From: Sphingomonas asaccharolytica NBRC 15499
GTDB lineage: Bacteria > Pseudomonadota > Alphaproteobacteria > Sphingomonadales > Sphingomonadaceae
Direction: 5' to 3'
Assembly (NCBI RefSeq): GCF_001598355.1
Contig: NZ_BCYU01000051.1
Span: 1-32,261 of the forward strand
DNA: 32,261 bases
Within the stretch, counting starts at the first letter, position 1. Each line of letters starts with the position of its first letter. A program made the translations under genes and the position numbers. The notes beneath the pieces are model-generated. The model saw nothing but the letters and a program-made list of their open reading frames with translations, did not search any database and was not told where the DNA came from. Of this stretch, positions 16,985 to 24,451 are shown in pieces.

Positions 16985-18340
16985 TTACCTGGACGCGTTC
17001 TTTTTGGCGGTCATCATCTCGCGGAACCGTTTCGCCCAACCCGGCTTGGTCTGCTGGTCGGGGCGAACGAGGCGAAGCGCGTCGGGTTCCACATCCCTGG
17101 TCACCGTCGATCCCGCCGCGACGATCGCGCCGGCGCCGATCGTGACTGGCGCGACCAGGGCCGAGTTGGAGCCGATGAACGCTTCCTCCCCAATCACCGT
17201 CTTATACTTGAAGAAGCCATCATAATTGCAGGTAATCGTGCCCGCGCCTATATTCGCGCCCGCGCCGATCTCCGCATCGCCGAGATAGGTCAGATGGTTG
17301 GCCTTGGCGCCCTTGCCGAGCACCGCTTTCTTGACCTCGACGAAATTGCCGACTTTGGATTTCTCTCCGAGCACCGCGCCGGGACGTAGCCGTGCATAGG
17401 GACCGACTTCCGCCCCAGCGCCGATCGTCGCGCCCTCGATATGGCTGAATCCGTGGATTGTTGCGCCGTCGGCGACGGACACGCCCGGACCGAAGAAGAC
17501 GTTGGGCTGGATCAGCACGTCGCGACCGACCTGCGTGTCGAACGAGAACCAGACGGTCGCCGGATCGACTAAGGTCGCCCCCTCGGCCATCGCCTGGACG
17601 CGGCGCTTCTCCTGCCAACTAGCATCGACCGCGGCGAGTTCGGCCCTGCTGTTGACGCCCGCCACTTCATCGGCGGCAGTCTCGACCACCACCGCGCCGC
17701 GTCCGTCCTTCACCGCCAGTTCGGCGAGGTCGGTCAAATAATATTCGCCCGCGGCATTGTCGTTGGTCACTTGGGCAAGCAGCCGGAACAGATCGGCCGA
17801 GCGCACCGCCATCAGGCCCGAGTTGCACAGCGTCACCGCGCGCTCGTCGGCCGAAGCGTCCTTATACTCGACGATCTTCGCGATACGGCCATCTTTATCG
17901 GCGATGACACGGCCATAAGCGGCAGCATCGGCGGGACGGAAACCGAGCACCACGACACTAGGCTCGCCGTCGCCGCGCAACCGCTCGATCATCCGCGCCA
18001 TCGTGGCGGTGGAGACCAGGGGCACGTCGCCGTAAAGGATCAGCACATCGCCTTCGAAGCCGGCGAGCGCTGACTCGGCCTGCTGCACGGCATGGCCCGT
18101 CCCGAGTTGCTCGGCCTGGATCGCAACCTCGACACCGAGCGGGGTCACTGCCGCCTCGACCTGCTCACGCCGAGCACCCGCGACGACGACGATCCGTGAC
18201 GCGTCAAGCGCCTGCACGTTGTCGATCAGATGGAGCAGCATCGGCCGACCCGCAATCGGGTGAAGCACCTTGTGCAGGTCGGATTTCATCCGCGTGCCCA
18301 TGCCGGCGGCAAGGATGATCGCGGCGATTGGATTGGTCAT
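16985..18340 (-). CDS. glmU: Bifunctional UDP-GlcNAc pyrophosphorylase / glucosamine-1-phosphate acetyltransferase
   Basis: 451 residues from the ATG at 18340; the open frame runs further upstream but only into non-conserved Arg/Pro-rich sequence. The N-terminal uridyltransferase domain has LAAGMGTRM at residues 10-18 and the catalytic Lys24 in DLHKVLHPIAGRPML. YGDVPL carries the metal Asp, and NSGLMAV and NDNAAGEYYLTDL follow. The C-terminal left-handed beta-helix (about 250-440) contains repeated hexapeptides with GPYARLRPGAVLG, KKAVLGKGAKANHLTYLGDAEIG and TITCNYDG, the acetyltransferase site. It acetylates glucosamine-1-phosphate and then makes UDP-GlcNAc. The pathway partner glmS is only 0.66 kb downstream, separated by vapBC. 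It is divergent from gph. Confidence 0.96.
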   Translation of the reverse strand: MTNPIAAIILAAGMGTRMKSDLHKVLHPIAGRPMLLHLIDNVQALDASRIVVVAGARREQVEAAVTPLGVEVAIQAEQLGTGHAVQQAESALAGFEGDVLILYGDVPLVSTATMARMIERLRGDGEPSVVVLGFRPADAAAYGRVIADKDGRIAKIVEYKDASADERAVTLCNSGLMAVRSADLFRLLAQVTNDNAAGEYYLTDLAELAVKDGRGAVVVETAADEVAGVNSRAELAAVDASWQEKRRVQAMAEGATLVDPATVWFSFDTQVGRDVLIQPNVFFGPGVSVADGATIHGFSHIEGATIGAGAEVGPYARLRPGAVLGEKSKVGNFVEVKKAVLGKGAKANHLTYLGDAEIGAGANIGAGTITCNYDGFFKYKTVIGEEAFIGSNSALVAPVTIGAGAIVAAGSTVTRDVEPDALRLVRPDQQTKPGWAKRFREMMTAKKNASR

Positions 18341-18417
18341 GGCAGGCGTCTCCGTGGCCAGCGCCCTGCCACGAACATATTGCCTTTTCCATAGCGTTGC
18401 TGGCAGGCGGCGTTGGG

Positions 18418-19092
18418 ATGAACGATTTCCCCTTTGGCCTGGTCGGCTTCGACCTCGATGGAACCTTGGTCGACAGTGTCGCCGACCTCGCGGCGGCGGT
18501 GAACCATGCGCTGGCGGAGATCGGGCGGCCGCCGCTGACCATCGAGCAGGTGCGGCCGATGATCGGCGGCGGGTCGCGCGTGATGCTGCAGCAGGCGCTG
18601 ACCGCGACAGGCGGAGACGAACGGCTCGACGACCTGCTTCCCGAGATGCTTGCCTTTTATGCCGCACACATCGTCGACCATACCCGCCCCTTTCCGGGCG
18701 TGCTCGAGGCGCTGGATGCGCTGCGAAAGCTAGGGATCACCTTGGCTGTGGTGACCAATAAGCGCGAACGCTTCTCCTTAGCACTGCTCGACGCCCTGGG
18801 CCTTACCGATCGCTTCAGCTGCATCATCGGCGGCGATACGCCGGGTCTCGTCGCGATGAAGCCGGACCGCGCACCGATCGATCTCCTGTTGCGCAAGTGC
18901 GGCAACTCTGGACCTGCAGCCTTTGTCGGAGACTCGATCTACGACGTGGACGCGGCGCGCGCTGCTGGTGTTCCGGTCGCCCTGTTCGCTCCGGACGGCG
19001 GTGGCGTTCCAGGCGCCAATGCGGTCTTCGCCGATTATCGCGACTTGCTGCCGACGCTCACGCGCATGGCTAAGGCCCAGCCAACTATTTGA
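18418..19092 (+). CDS. gph: Phosphoglycolate phosphatase (HAD family)
   Basis: 224 residues from the ATG at 18418, which places the catalytic motif at the usual distance from the N-terminus; the frame is open to 18328 but the extra residues are not conserved. HAD motif I is FDLDGTLVDS with nucleophile Asp, motif II is VVTNK, Lys is in MKPDRAPIDLL, and motif III/IV is FVGDSIYDVDAA. The helical cap is of the beta-phosphoglucomutase/Gph type. Gph removes phosphate from 2-phosphoglycolate made by RuBisCO or DNA repair; related HAD enzymes act on other small phosphates, so specificity is a family-level call. It is divergent from glmU across 77 bases and convergent with a lipoprotein gene, overlapping it by 8 nt. 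Confidence 0.85.
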   Translation: MNDFPFGLVGFDLDGTLVDSVADLAAAVNHALAEIGRPPLTIEQVRPMIGGGSRVMLQQALTATGGDERLDDLLPEMLAFYAAHIVDHTRPFPGVLEALDALRKLGITLAVVTNKRERFSLALLDALGLTDRFSCIIGGDTPGLVAMKPDRAPIDLLLRKCGNSGPAAFVGDSIYDVDAARAAGVPVALFAPDGGGVPGANAVFADYRDLLPTLTRMAKAQPTI

Positions 19093-19483
19093 GCAAAGCC
19101 GCCGATTCGACGTGATAACCGACCAGCACCGGCTTCCCGCTGTTCAACCGATAGACAAAATTCTCGCTCGCCGGTCCGCTCGAATAGACGCTGGCATAGC
19201 TGGCCGTGAACGTGTGATCGCCATTGTTGATATTGTCATTGAACCCCTGCCGCGCGGTCGACCGGAAAGTGCCGAGCTTGGTGTGGATCTTTTCGATAAA
19301 GGCGGGAAAATCGATGCCGCCATTCTTCATTTCCGGTCCGGCCGCGGCGGCGATCGCCGCGAACTGACCGTTGTTCAGCTTGGCGTGGAAATCGGCCACC
19401 GCAGAATCAGTGGCGGACATGTCCTGCCCCATCGAACAGCCTACCAGCGCCGCCGCGGCGGCCACCATTATCGCGAAACGCAT
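19085..19483 (-). CDS. Small lipoprotein, DUF4019-like
   Basis: 132 residues. The signal sequence ends in the lipobox LVGC with lipidated Cys16. The mature part (about 25-132) has the look of DUF4019-type domains found in small proteobacterial lipoproteins, including FIEKIHTKLGTFRSTARQGF, then FTASYASVYSSGPASENFVYRL. An AGGAGGG site lies about 5 nt before the ATG at 19483. The C-terminus overlaps the convergent gph by 8 nt. It lies 53 nt after the repeat-containing secreted protein gene on the same strand and may belong to the same transcript. It is predicted to be membrane-anchored facing the periplasm. Function is unknown, and the DUF4019 link is by resemblance only. Confidence 0.65.
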   Translation of the reverse strand: MRFAIMVAAAAALVGCSMGQDMSATDSAVADFHAKLNNGQFAAIAAAAGPEMKNGGIDFPAFIEKIHTKLGTFRSTARQGFNDNINNGDHTFTASYASVYSSGPASENFVYRLNSGKPVLVGYHVESAALLK

Positions 19484-19536
19484 CGTCGCCCTCCTGTCTC
19501 TATCGCGATCAGTCTGCCGCAGCGCAGGCAGCGCGG

Positions 19537-20445
19537 CTAGCGCGGATTGCCTGGCCGCCGCGCCCGTTCTTCATCGTCGGCGCGGGCGATCATCAGACGA
19601 GCGACGCGATCCGCCGACTCCGCCATCTCGCTCGACCGCTTCGGCAGAGCCGCCTGTGCCGAACGATAGAGGGACTGGGCATCAGCATAGCGTCCAGTCG
19701 CTTCCGCACACACGCCGAGATCGTAGAGTACAGACGGATGGTTGGGCAGGCGGCCGTTGAGCTCGGCCCATTGCCGGCACGCCGAGGCCACATCGCGGTT
19801 CGACAGCTTCACGATTTCCTTGAACTCGCTGCCGATGTCCTTGGGCATGCCGTCGCGATCCTCGCGAAAGCGGACTTTGTAGGTTTCCCAGCGCGGCCGT
19901 ACGTCGAGGCGGATCTTTTGCGCCAGATCATTGATCATCGCCGACACCGCTTCCTCGGTGGTGCGCCACGGCGCCTTGCCCTGACACCAAGTCGTCTCGT
20001 CACGCGACGGCTTGTTGTCGGACCAGACCGGCATGTTGTCGGCCACGCGAAGCAGGCGGACGCTGACGGTCAGGTCGATGACGCGGCGGATGCATGGCAG
20101 GTCGACCTTGGCGCGCTTGGTGCAGGTGCCGTCCTGCTTGCCATCCTTCCACTCGACGCAGCGTTCCTCATTGCCCTGATATTTGCTTTCCTCGACTCCG
20201 GTGGTGACGCCGCCGGAAAGCACCCCATCTGGCCGGCCGGCGGGGACGCCGATCGCCTGTTCCAGTGCCGCCTCGAACTGCCGCGCGTCGCGGCCGTTGA
20301 AGCGATCGACCACGACGTTTTCGAGCAAATCCGCCTCGCGGACATTGGCCGGAAACTTGCCCCGCATCTGCGCGCTTTCCGCCCAGGCCGCGCCGCTCCC
20401 CACGCACAACCCGGCGATCGCCAGGGCAATCCACTTTCTGGTCAT
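19537..20445 (-). CDS. Exported protein with TPR-like C-terminal part
   Basis: 302 residues. A signal peptide (MTRKWIALAIAGLCVGSGAAWA) precedes an N-terminal region with DRFNGRDARQFEAALEQAIG, which resembles the CsgG/LpoB-type beta-strand-helix opening but lacks a lipobox. A Cys-containing stretch (ERCVEW, TCTKRAK, LPCIRR, TTWCQG) follows, with four closely spaced cysteines. Residues about 215-275 (HPSVLYDLGVCAEATGRYADAQSLYRSAQAAL) form one clear TPR-like helix pair. GGGGGAG is placed about 8 nt before the ATG. The gene begins 49 nt after the nucleotidyltransferase on the same strand, so it may extend that operon. The location is the periplasm. No known function is assigned. Confidence 0.7.
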   Translation of the reverse strand: MTRKWIALAIAGLCVGSGAAWAESAQMRGKFPANVREADLLENVVVDRFNGRDARQFEAALEQAIGVPAGRPDGVLSGGVTTGVEESKYQGNEERCVEWKDGKQDGTCTKRAKVDLPCIRRVIDLTVSVRLLRVADNMPVWSDNKPSRDETTWCQGKAPWRTTEEAVSAMINDLAQKIRLDVRPRWETYKVRFREDRDGMPKDIGSEFKEIVKLSNRDVASACRQWAELNGRLPNHPSVLYDLGVCAEATGRYADAQSLYRSAQAALPKRSSEMAESADRVARLMIARADDEERARRPGNPR

Positions 20446-20494
20446 GATGATCTCCCCCGAATCGTCGCTTCATATCATCGCGATCCGGTGGTCG

Positions 20495-21505
20495 TCAGCC
20501 CGCCTGTTTGCGCCATTTGGTCCAGAGGTGCCGCGCCAGCATCAGCGGCGGCATGCGCAGCCAATGCGAGCGCACATAGAAGCCGAGCCGGGTGACCGGC
20601 CGGGTCTGCCGCCCCCAGCCATCACGCGCCGTCAGCCTGCGCAGATATAGGTCGTCATCGCTTCCCGATCGCGCCCAGCCGTCGCGCAATTGCGTGTCGT
20701 ACAGCGCATGGGACAGCCGGAGCGCACGGCGCACCGCCGGCGCCAAACCGTGTCGCCGCGCACGCTCGGCCAGACCGGCGATGCCGAAGTCGTCGACCAG
20801 GCGGTGGATGTCCCACAGATTGCGCATCCCGCCCGACAAATCGCCATCGGCGAACAAATGCGCGGCGGCGTGGCAGATCATGTCGTCTGAGTTGAGCATG
20901 TGCAGCCCGTTCGGCAACGCGATGCTGTCGGCAATCAGCGCATCGGCATCCGGCGTCGGGCGCGCGGTCGGCGGCAGGATCGTGTGGTGGACGTCGATCA
21001 TGCGGTCGCGCACGCGATGGATCAGCGGCGGCAGTTCGTGCATCCAGCGGCGATAATAAGCGTCGTCATAAGGGTCGGGCTTGACCCATTCCCACCCCGC
21101 ACCGAGCAACGCCGCTTCGACGCGATCGAGTTCGGCGCGCGGCACCAGGATGTCGAGATCGCCGACGAACCGCCCCTGCCCCGCCGCCAGCCCCGCGGCG
21201 ATGAACGCACTGCCCTTGAGCAGGACGACCGGCACGCCGAGATCGCCGAGCGCGCGGCGCGCCATCTCGACTTCCCACAAGGCGACGAGGCGCCCCTGCG
21301 CGCATGACGCCTTGGCGTCGTCGAGGAAACGCTGCGCCGCCGCCGGCTTGGCGATGCCATCGAGCCGATGCGCCAGTGTCGCGCTCAGCAACTCGGCGCG
21401 CGCCATGGTCAGCAATGCCTGCCAGCCCGCGCTATCGAGCGTCGCGACCGACGCAGGATCGGCCAGCGCCCGCGCCAGGAGGCGGCCGTCTAGAGCGAGG
21501 CCCAT
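20495..21505 (-). CDS. Nucleotidyltransferase-fold protein (PF14907-like) of an HPr-rel-A-type cluster
   Basis: 336 residues. The nucleotidyltransferase core shows VPVVLLKGSAFIAAGL (about 91-106) and FVGDLDILVPRAELDRVEAAL (about 113-133). Asp116 and Asp118 give the DxD metal motif of the pol-beta fold. MIDVHHTI carries a further conserved acidic/His pair. This layout matches the 'uncharacterised nucleotidyltransferase' family found with HprK-type kinases in peptide-modification clusters. It may transfer a nucleotide to a substrate, but neither substrate nor activity is known. The start at 21505 overlaps the kinase stop by 16 nt, so the genes are translationally linked. It is cytoplasmic. I am confident of the fold, not of the role. 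Confidence 0.82.
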   Translation of the reverse strand: MGLALDGRLLARALADPASVATLDSAGWQALLTMARAELLSATLAHRLDGIAKPAAAQRFLDDAKASCAQGRLVALWEVEMARRALGDLGVPVVLLKGSAFIAAGLAAGQGRFVGDLDILVPRAELDRVEAALLGAGWEWVKPDPYDDAYYRRWMHELPPLIHRVRDRMIDVHHTILPPTARPTPDADALIADSIALPNGLHMLNSDDMICHAAAHLFADGDLSGGMRNLWDIHRLVDDFGIAGLAERARRHGLAPAVRRALRLSHALYDTQLRDGWARSGSDDDLYLRRLTARDGWGRQTRPVTRLGFYVRSHWLRMPPLMLARHLWTKWRKQAG

Positions 21506-22350
21506 AATGCCTCGACCTGCGCGATCGCGCTTTCGGTGTCGGGATAGTCGATCGCGCGCGCAGGAGTCTCAGCCACCAAGCGCGTCAACGCCGTGAAGCC
21601 GCGCTCGGCGAGCGCGACGTAATTGGTCGACGCTTGGGTCAGGCGGACGAACACCTCGCTGGGCGCGACCTCTCGCGTCGCGGCGTCATGTCCGAAGGTG
21701 GGAAACAGGATCAGCGCCGGCCGCGCGGGCTCGAGCATCGCGGCGACCGATCGTTCGTCGGGTACCAAATGGCGGATCGCGCCCTTTGGCGTATCGGCGA
21801 GCAATGGACCGAACATGCCGTCAGGCGCTGCCCCCTGCATCACACCGATGGCTTCGTTCTTCAGGCTGATAAGACGCGGAAAGGCGTGGATCAGCCCGGT
21901 TGCCGGATCGAGCAGCGCGAACTCGTCACCCATCAACCGCCAGCCGCGCGTCATCAGCAAGGCAGCGAGCGTCGATTTGCCCGCGCCCGACAGCCCGGTC
22001 ATGACCAGCGCCTTGCCATTGCGTTCGACCGCCGAAGCATGGAGCAGCAGATAGCGCCGTTGGCCGAGTGCCATCTGCAGATTCATCGCCATCTCGGCGG
22101 CGAGCAAGCCGTGTTCGAGGCTGAGCGGTGCTGCTTCGGGCAGAACGAAGTCGCCGCCGATCATCACCTTGGGGCGAAAGATCCGCCGCCAGGGTCGGTC
22201 GGCGAACAATCGCACGGTGAAATCGGCGATACCATCCTGAGGCCCGGGATAGCTCGCGTAGAGTCGCTCGAGCGCGGCGACCGGCCCGCGCCAGTCCGAC
22301 CCGAGGCGGAAGCCGACCGGGCCGATCGCGACCGAGAAAACGTGCCTCAT
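21490..22350 (-). CDS. HprK-related kinase A
   Basis: 286 residues. The kinase resembles the C-terminal domain of HPr kinase/phosphorylase (HprK). LHASAVERNGKAL (about 103-115) precedes the P-loop GLSGAGKST at about 119-127, and LMGDEFALLD follows with the acidic pair used in catalysis. HprK_rel_A is a described subfamily that occurs with a PqqD-like protein and a nucleotidyltransferase. True HprK phosphorylates Ser46 of HPr in sugar regulation; here no HPr gene is present, so the substrate is probably another protein or peptide. The start overlaps the PqqD stop as ATGA, and the stop overlaps the nucleotidyltransferase start. It is cytoplasmic. Confidence 0.88.
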   Translation of the reverse strand: MRHVFSVAIGPVGFRLGSDWRGPVAALERLYASYPGPQDGIADFTVRLFADRPWRRIFRPKVMIGGDFVLPEAAPLSLEHGLLAAEMAMNLQMALGQRRYLLLHASAVERNGKALVMTGLSGAGKSTLAALLMTRGWRLMGDEFALLDPATGLIHAFPRLISLKNEAIGVMQGAAPDGMFGPLLADTPKGAIRHLVPDERSVAAMLEPARPALILFPTFGHDAATREVAPSEVFVRLTQASTNYVALAERGFTALTRLVAETPARAIDYPDTESAIAQVEALWASL

Positions 22351-22619
22351 CGCCGCTCGACGAGCCCCGTTTCGACCAACTCGTCGAGCCGCGCGATCAG
22401 CGCTTCGGGATCGGCATCGACCAGATCGTAATCGACACGCAATTTCGCCAGCAATGCCCCAGCATCGAGCGGCGCGTCGGCGAGCGCTTCGAGGATTTCA
22501 GGCGCCGGCGACGCCATCAGATGCGTCTGCCCCGAGGCGCGATGATAGATGGCAGTGAGCACATCGATCGGCGCCACGATCAGGCTGTCGGACGATGCGG
22601 CGCGATAGAGGGTCGCCAT
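22347..22619 (-). CDS. PqqD-family peptide chaperone of an HPr-rel-A-type cluster
   Basis: 90 residues, the usual size of PqqD. The typical beta-strand LIVAPIDVLTAIYHRASGQTHLM and the C-terminal helices with DPEALIARLDELVETGLVE match the PqqD/RRE fold, which binds leader peptides and presents them to modifying enzymes. The stop overlaps the kinase start by 4 nt. GGGAG is directly adjacent to the ATG, a tighter spacing than usual, so the exact start is not secure, but no other start gives a full domain. The preceding gene on the same strand, a Tat-signal protein, ends 18 nt upstream. By family, its likely role is to bring a peptide substrate to the HprK-related kinase; this is inference. Confidence 0.82.
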   Translation of the reverse strand: MATLYRAASSDSLIVAPIDVLTAIYHRASGQTHLMASPAPEILEALADAPLDAGALLAKLRVDYDLVDADPEALIARLDELVETGLVERR

Positions 22620-22637
22620 CTCCCGACGTCCGGCGGC

Positions 22638-23042
22638 TCAGCCGCGCGGCATCTGCAGCGAGGCGAAGCAGGTGAAGCCGGCGGTGCCATGCTGCAGGCG
22701 GCGGATATAGGCGGTGTAAGCGCGGCTCTGCGCGTCGGTCGTACCCGGCAAGGTACCGCCATTGAGCGCGGTGCGGACATCCTCCGCCTTGAATGGCTTG
22801 GTCGCGCCGGGAAAGGCGTCCTTGGTGCCGTTGGGTACGAGCGACCCGTCGGCCGAGACGTACATGCCAGCCCGGCCGGCATCGGGCACCGGGATTTCGC
22901 AGGTCAGCACCGATGCATTGGTCTGCGCGAGCGCAGGGCGGATCGAGATGACGACCGACGCGGTTGCCGCGCCGAGCATCAGCGCGCGGCGGCGCGTCGG
23001 CTGCAGTTCGTTCGCCTGACGATCGGTCGTGTTCTCGTCCAT
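22638..23042 (-). CDS. Tat-signal exported protein heading an HPr-rel-A-type operon
   Basis: 134 residues from the ATG at 23042. An N-terminal polar segment of 15 residues precedes twin arginines (TRRRALM, about 16-22) and a hydrophobic stretch, with likely cleavage after RPALA (Ala39). This fits Tat export of a folded protein. The mature part has two cysteines, Cys48 in VLTCEIPVPD and Cys125 in GFTCFASLQ, well placed for a disulfide. The start avoids an upstream frame of Pro/Cys-rich non-conserved residues. It is the first gene before PqqD, HprK-like kinase and nucleotidyltransferase genes, and is the only candidate peptide substrate in the cluster. I do not recognise a named family. Its divergent neighbour is phoR. 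Confidence 0.72.
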   Translation of the reverse strand: MDENTTDRQANELQPTRRRALMLGAATASVVISIRPALAQTNASVLTCEIPVPDAGRAGMYVSADGSLVPNGTKDAFPGATKPFKAEDVRTALNGGTLPGTTDAQSRAYTAYIRRLQHGTAGFTCFASLQMPRG

Positions 23043-23094
23043 GGTTGAGACGCCTTTCACATTAGCGCGCGACTGGCAAGCCGATGAAATGGTT

Positions 23095-23106
23095 ACCGCG
23101 CGCGGT
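23095..23106. promoter_or_regulatory. Short palindrome in the divergent region between Tat-signal operon and phoR
   Basis: ACCGCGCGCGGT is a perfect 12-bp palindrome in the 113-base gap between the Tat-signal gene and phoR. Its GC-only core makes chance occurrence more likely than for an AT-containing palindrome. The gap must hold promoters for both directions. No tandem CTGTCAT-type Pho box is seen there. Confidence 0.2.
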
Positions 23107-23155
23107 GGGTGCGGGCATTGCCGCTGACTGGCGCACGCCCTAGGAACCACCGGCA

Positions 23156-24406
23156 ATGACGACCCGCTTCGGCCCTCGCTTCATGCTCGGCATGCTCGCC
23201 GCTCTGGTGGCGGCAATCGGCGTGTTCGTCCTGTCGGGCGACGTGGCGAGCGCGCTGGTGACACTGGTCGGGGCGATCATCGCCGCGCTCGTGACGCTGG
23301 GCGTCGATCCCAGCCCGGCGGCACCGGCCGAAACCGATATCGGTACCGCGCCCGCGCCGGCGCGATTGGGCTCGGTGCTCGAGGCGATCGTCGAGCCGGT
23401 GCTCGTCATCGCCGGCGGCCGGGTCGAGGAAGCCAATGGCGCCGCGCGCGATGTGCTCGGCAACCACATCACCGGCCAGGACGTGCGGCTCGCGATCCGC
23501 CACCCGGCCGCCGCCGAGCGGTTGACCGCGCCAGTCGGTGAGGGTTCATCCGAGGCGATCAACCTCGTCGGCCTCGGCACGCTCGACCAGCGTTGGGAAT
23601 TGCGCGTCACCGATCTGCCCGACGGGCGGCGGGTCGCGCATCTGATCGACCAGACGCGCAGCTATGCCGCCGAGCGGATGCGGGTCGATTTCGTCGCCAA
23701 TGCCAGCCACGAATTGCGCACGCCGCTCGCGTCGATCCTCGGCTTTGCCGAGACGCTGGCCGATGGCGCGGGCGAAGATCCGGCGATGCGCGACCGTTTC
23801 CTCAAGGTCATGGCCGACGAAGCCCGGCGGATGCAGCGGCTGGTCGAGGACCTCATCTCGCTCAGCCGGATCGAGGCCGAGAAATACCGCCTGCCCGATG
23901 CCTCGGTCGATCTCGCCGACCTGGTTTCGGAAGTTCATTCGGAATTGATGGACAGCGCGGATGGGCGTGCGGCCGAAATCGTCGCAGACATCGCCGCCAA
24001 TGTGCCACCGGTCGGCGGCGATCGCATCCAGCTGAGCCAGGCGCTGCATAATCTGATCGGCAACGCGATGAAGTATGGCCGTGCCGGAACGCCGGTGACG
24101 GTCAAGCTGTGGCGCGATGCCAGCAACATGGTCCGCTTGTCGGTCGGCGACGAGGGCGACGGCATTCCGCCCGAACATATTCCGCGGCTGACCGAGCGAT
24201 TCTACCGCGTCGATTCTGGGCGCAGCCGCGCGTTGGGCGGCACCGGCCTGGGGCTCGCGATCGTCAAGCACATCGTTGAACGCCATCGCGGCAGGCTGGA
24301 TATCGCTAGCCAGGTGGGTCGTGGAACGGTGGTGACGATCCTGCTACCGGCCGCGTTGTCATCAAAGGGTAACGCGACTGTCACAGAGGGCCCGAAACCG
24401 GCGTGA
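23156..24406 (+). CDS. phoR: Phosphate regulon sensor histidine kinase
   Basis: 416 residues. Two hydrophobic segments at about residues 9-27 and 32-50 anchor it in the inner membrane with almost no periplasmic loop, as in other PhoR proteins. A PAS-like linker (about 70-160) follows. The HisKA box contains His185 in VANASHELRTPL. The HATPase domain has NLIGNAMKYG (N-box), GDEGDGIP (G1), LTERFYRVD (F) and GGTGLGLAIVKHI (G2). PhoR phosphorylates PhoB when phosphate is scarce and is held in check by PstSCAB and PhoU. All of these are encoded directly downstream, with phoB last. The gene diverges from the Tat-signal protein operon. Confidence 0.92.
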   Translation: MTTRFGPRFMLGMLAALVAAIGVFVLSGDVASALVTLVGAIIAALVTLGVDPSPAAPAETDIGTAPAPARLGSVLEAIVEPVLVIAGGRVEEANGAARDVLGNHITGQDVRLAIRHPAAAERLTAPVGEGSSEAINLVGLGTLDQRWELRVTDLPDGRRVAHLIDQTRSYAAERMRVDFVANASHELRTPLASILGFAETLADGAGEDPAMRDRFLKVMADEARRMQRLVEDLISLSRIEAEKYRLPDASVDLADLVSEVHSELMDSADGRAAEIVADIAANVPPVGGDRIQLSQALHNLIGNAMKYGRAGTPVTVKLWRDASNMVRLSVGDEGDGIPPEHIPRLTERFYRVDSGRSRALGGTGLGLAIVKHIVERHRGRLDIASQVGRGTVVTILLPAALSSKGNATVTEGPKPA

Positions 24407-24451
24407 TAGCGCGCTGGCAAGGGGCGAGTCGCCCCGGCGGGAAGGCCCATC

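Noticed and set aside
19738..20595. 285-residue plus-strand frame opposite the TPR-like exported protein
   Set aside because: The minus frame has a signal peptide, a ribosome site and a TPR pair; the plus frame has none.
20495..23042. Lasso peptide cluster
   Set aside because: HprK-like kinase, PqqD and nucleotidyltransferase are shared features, but no asparagine synthetase-like cyclase, no leader peptidase and no short precursor are present.
24367..24384. Possible Pho box near the end of phoR
   Set aside because: Only one CTGTCAC half-site fits; the partner GGGTAAC matches about 4 of 7 positions, and it lies inside the coding region.
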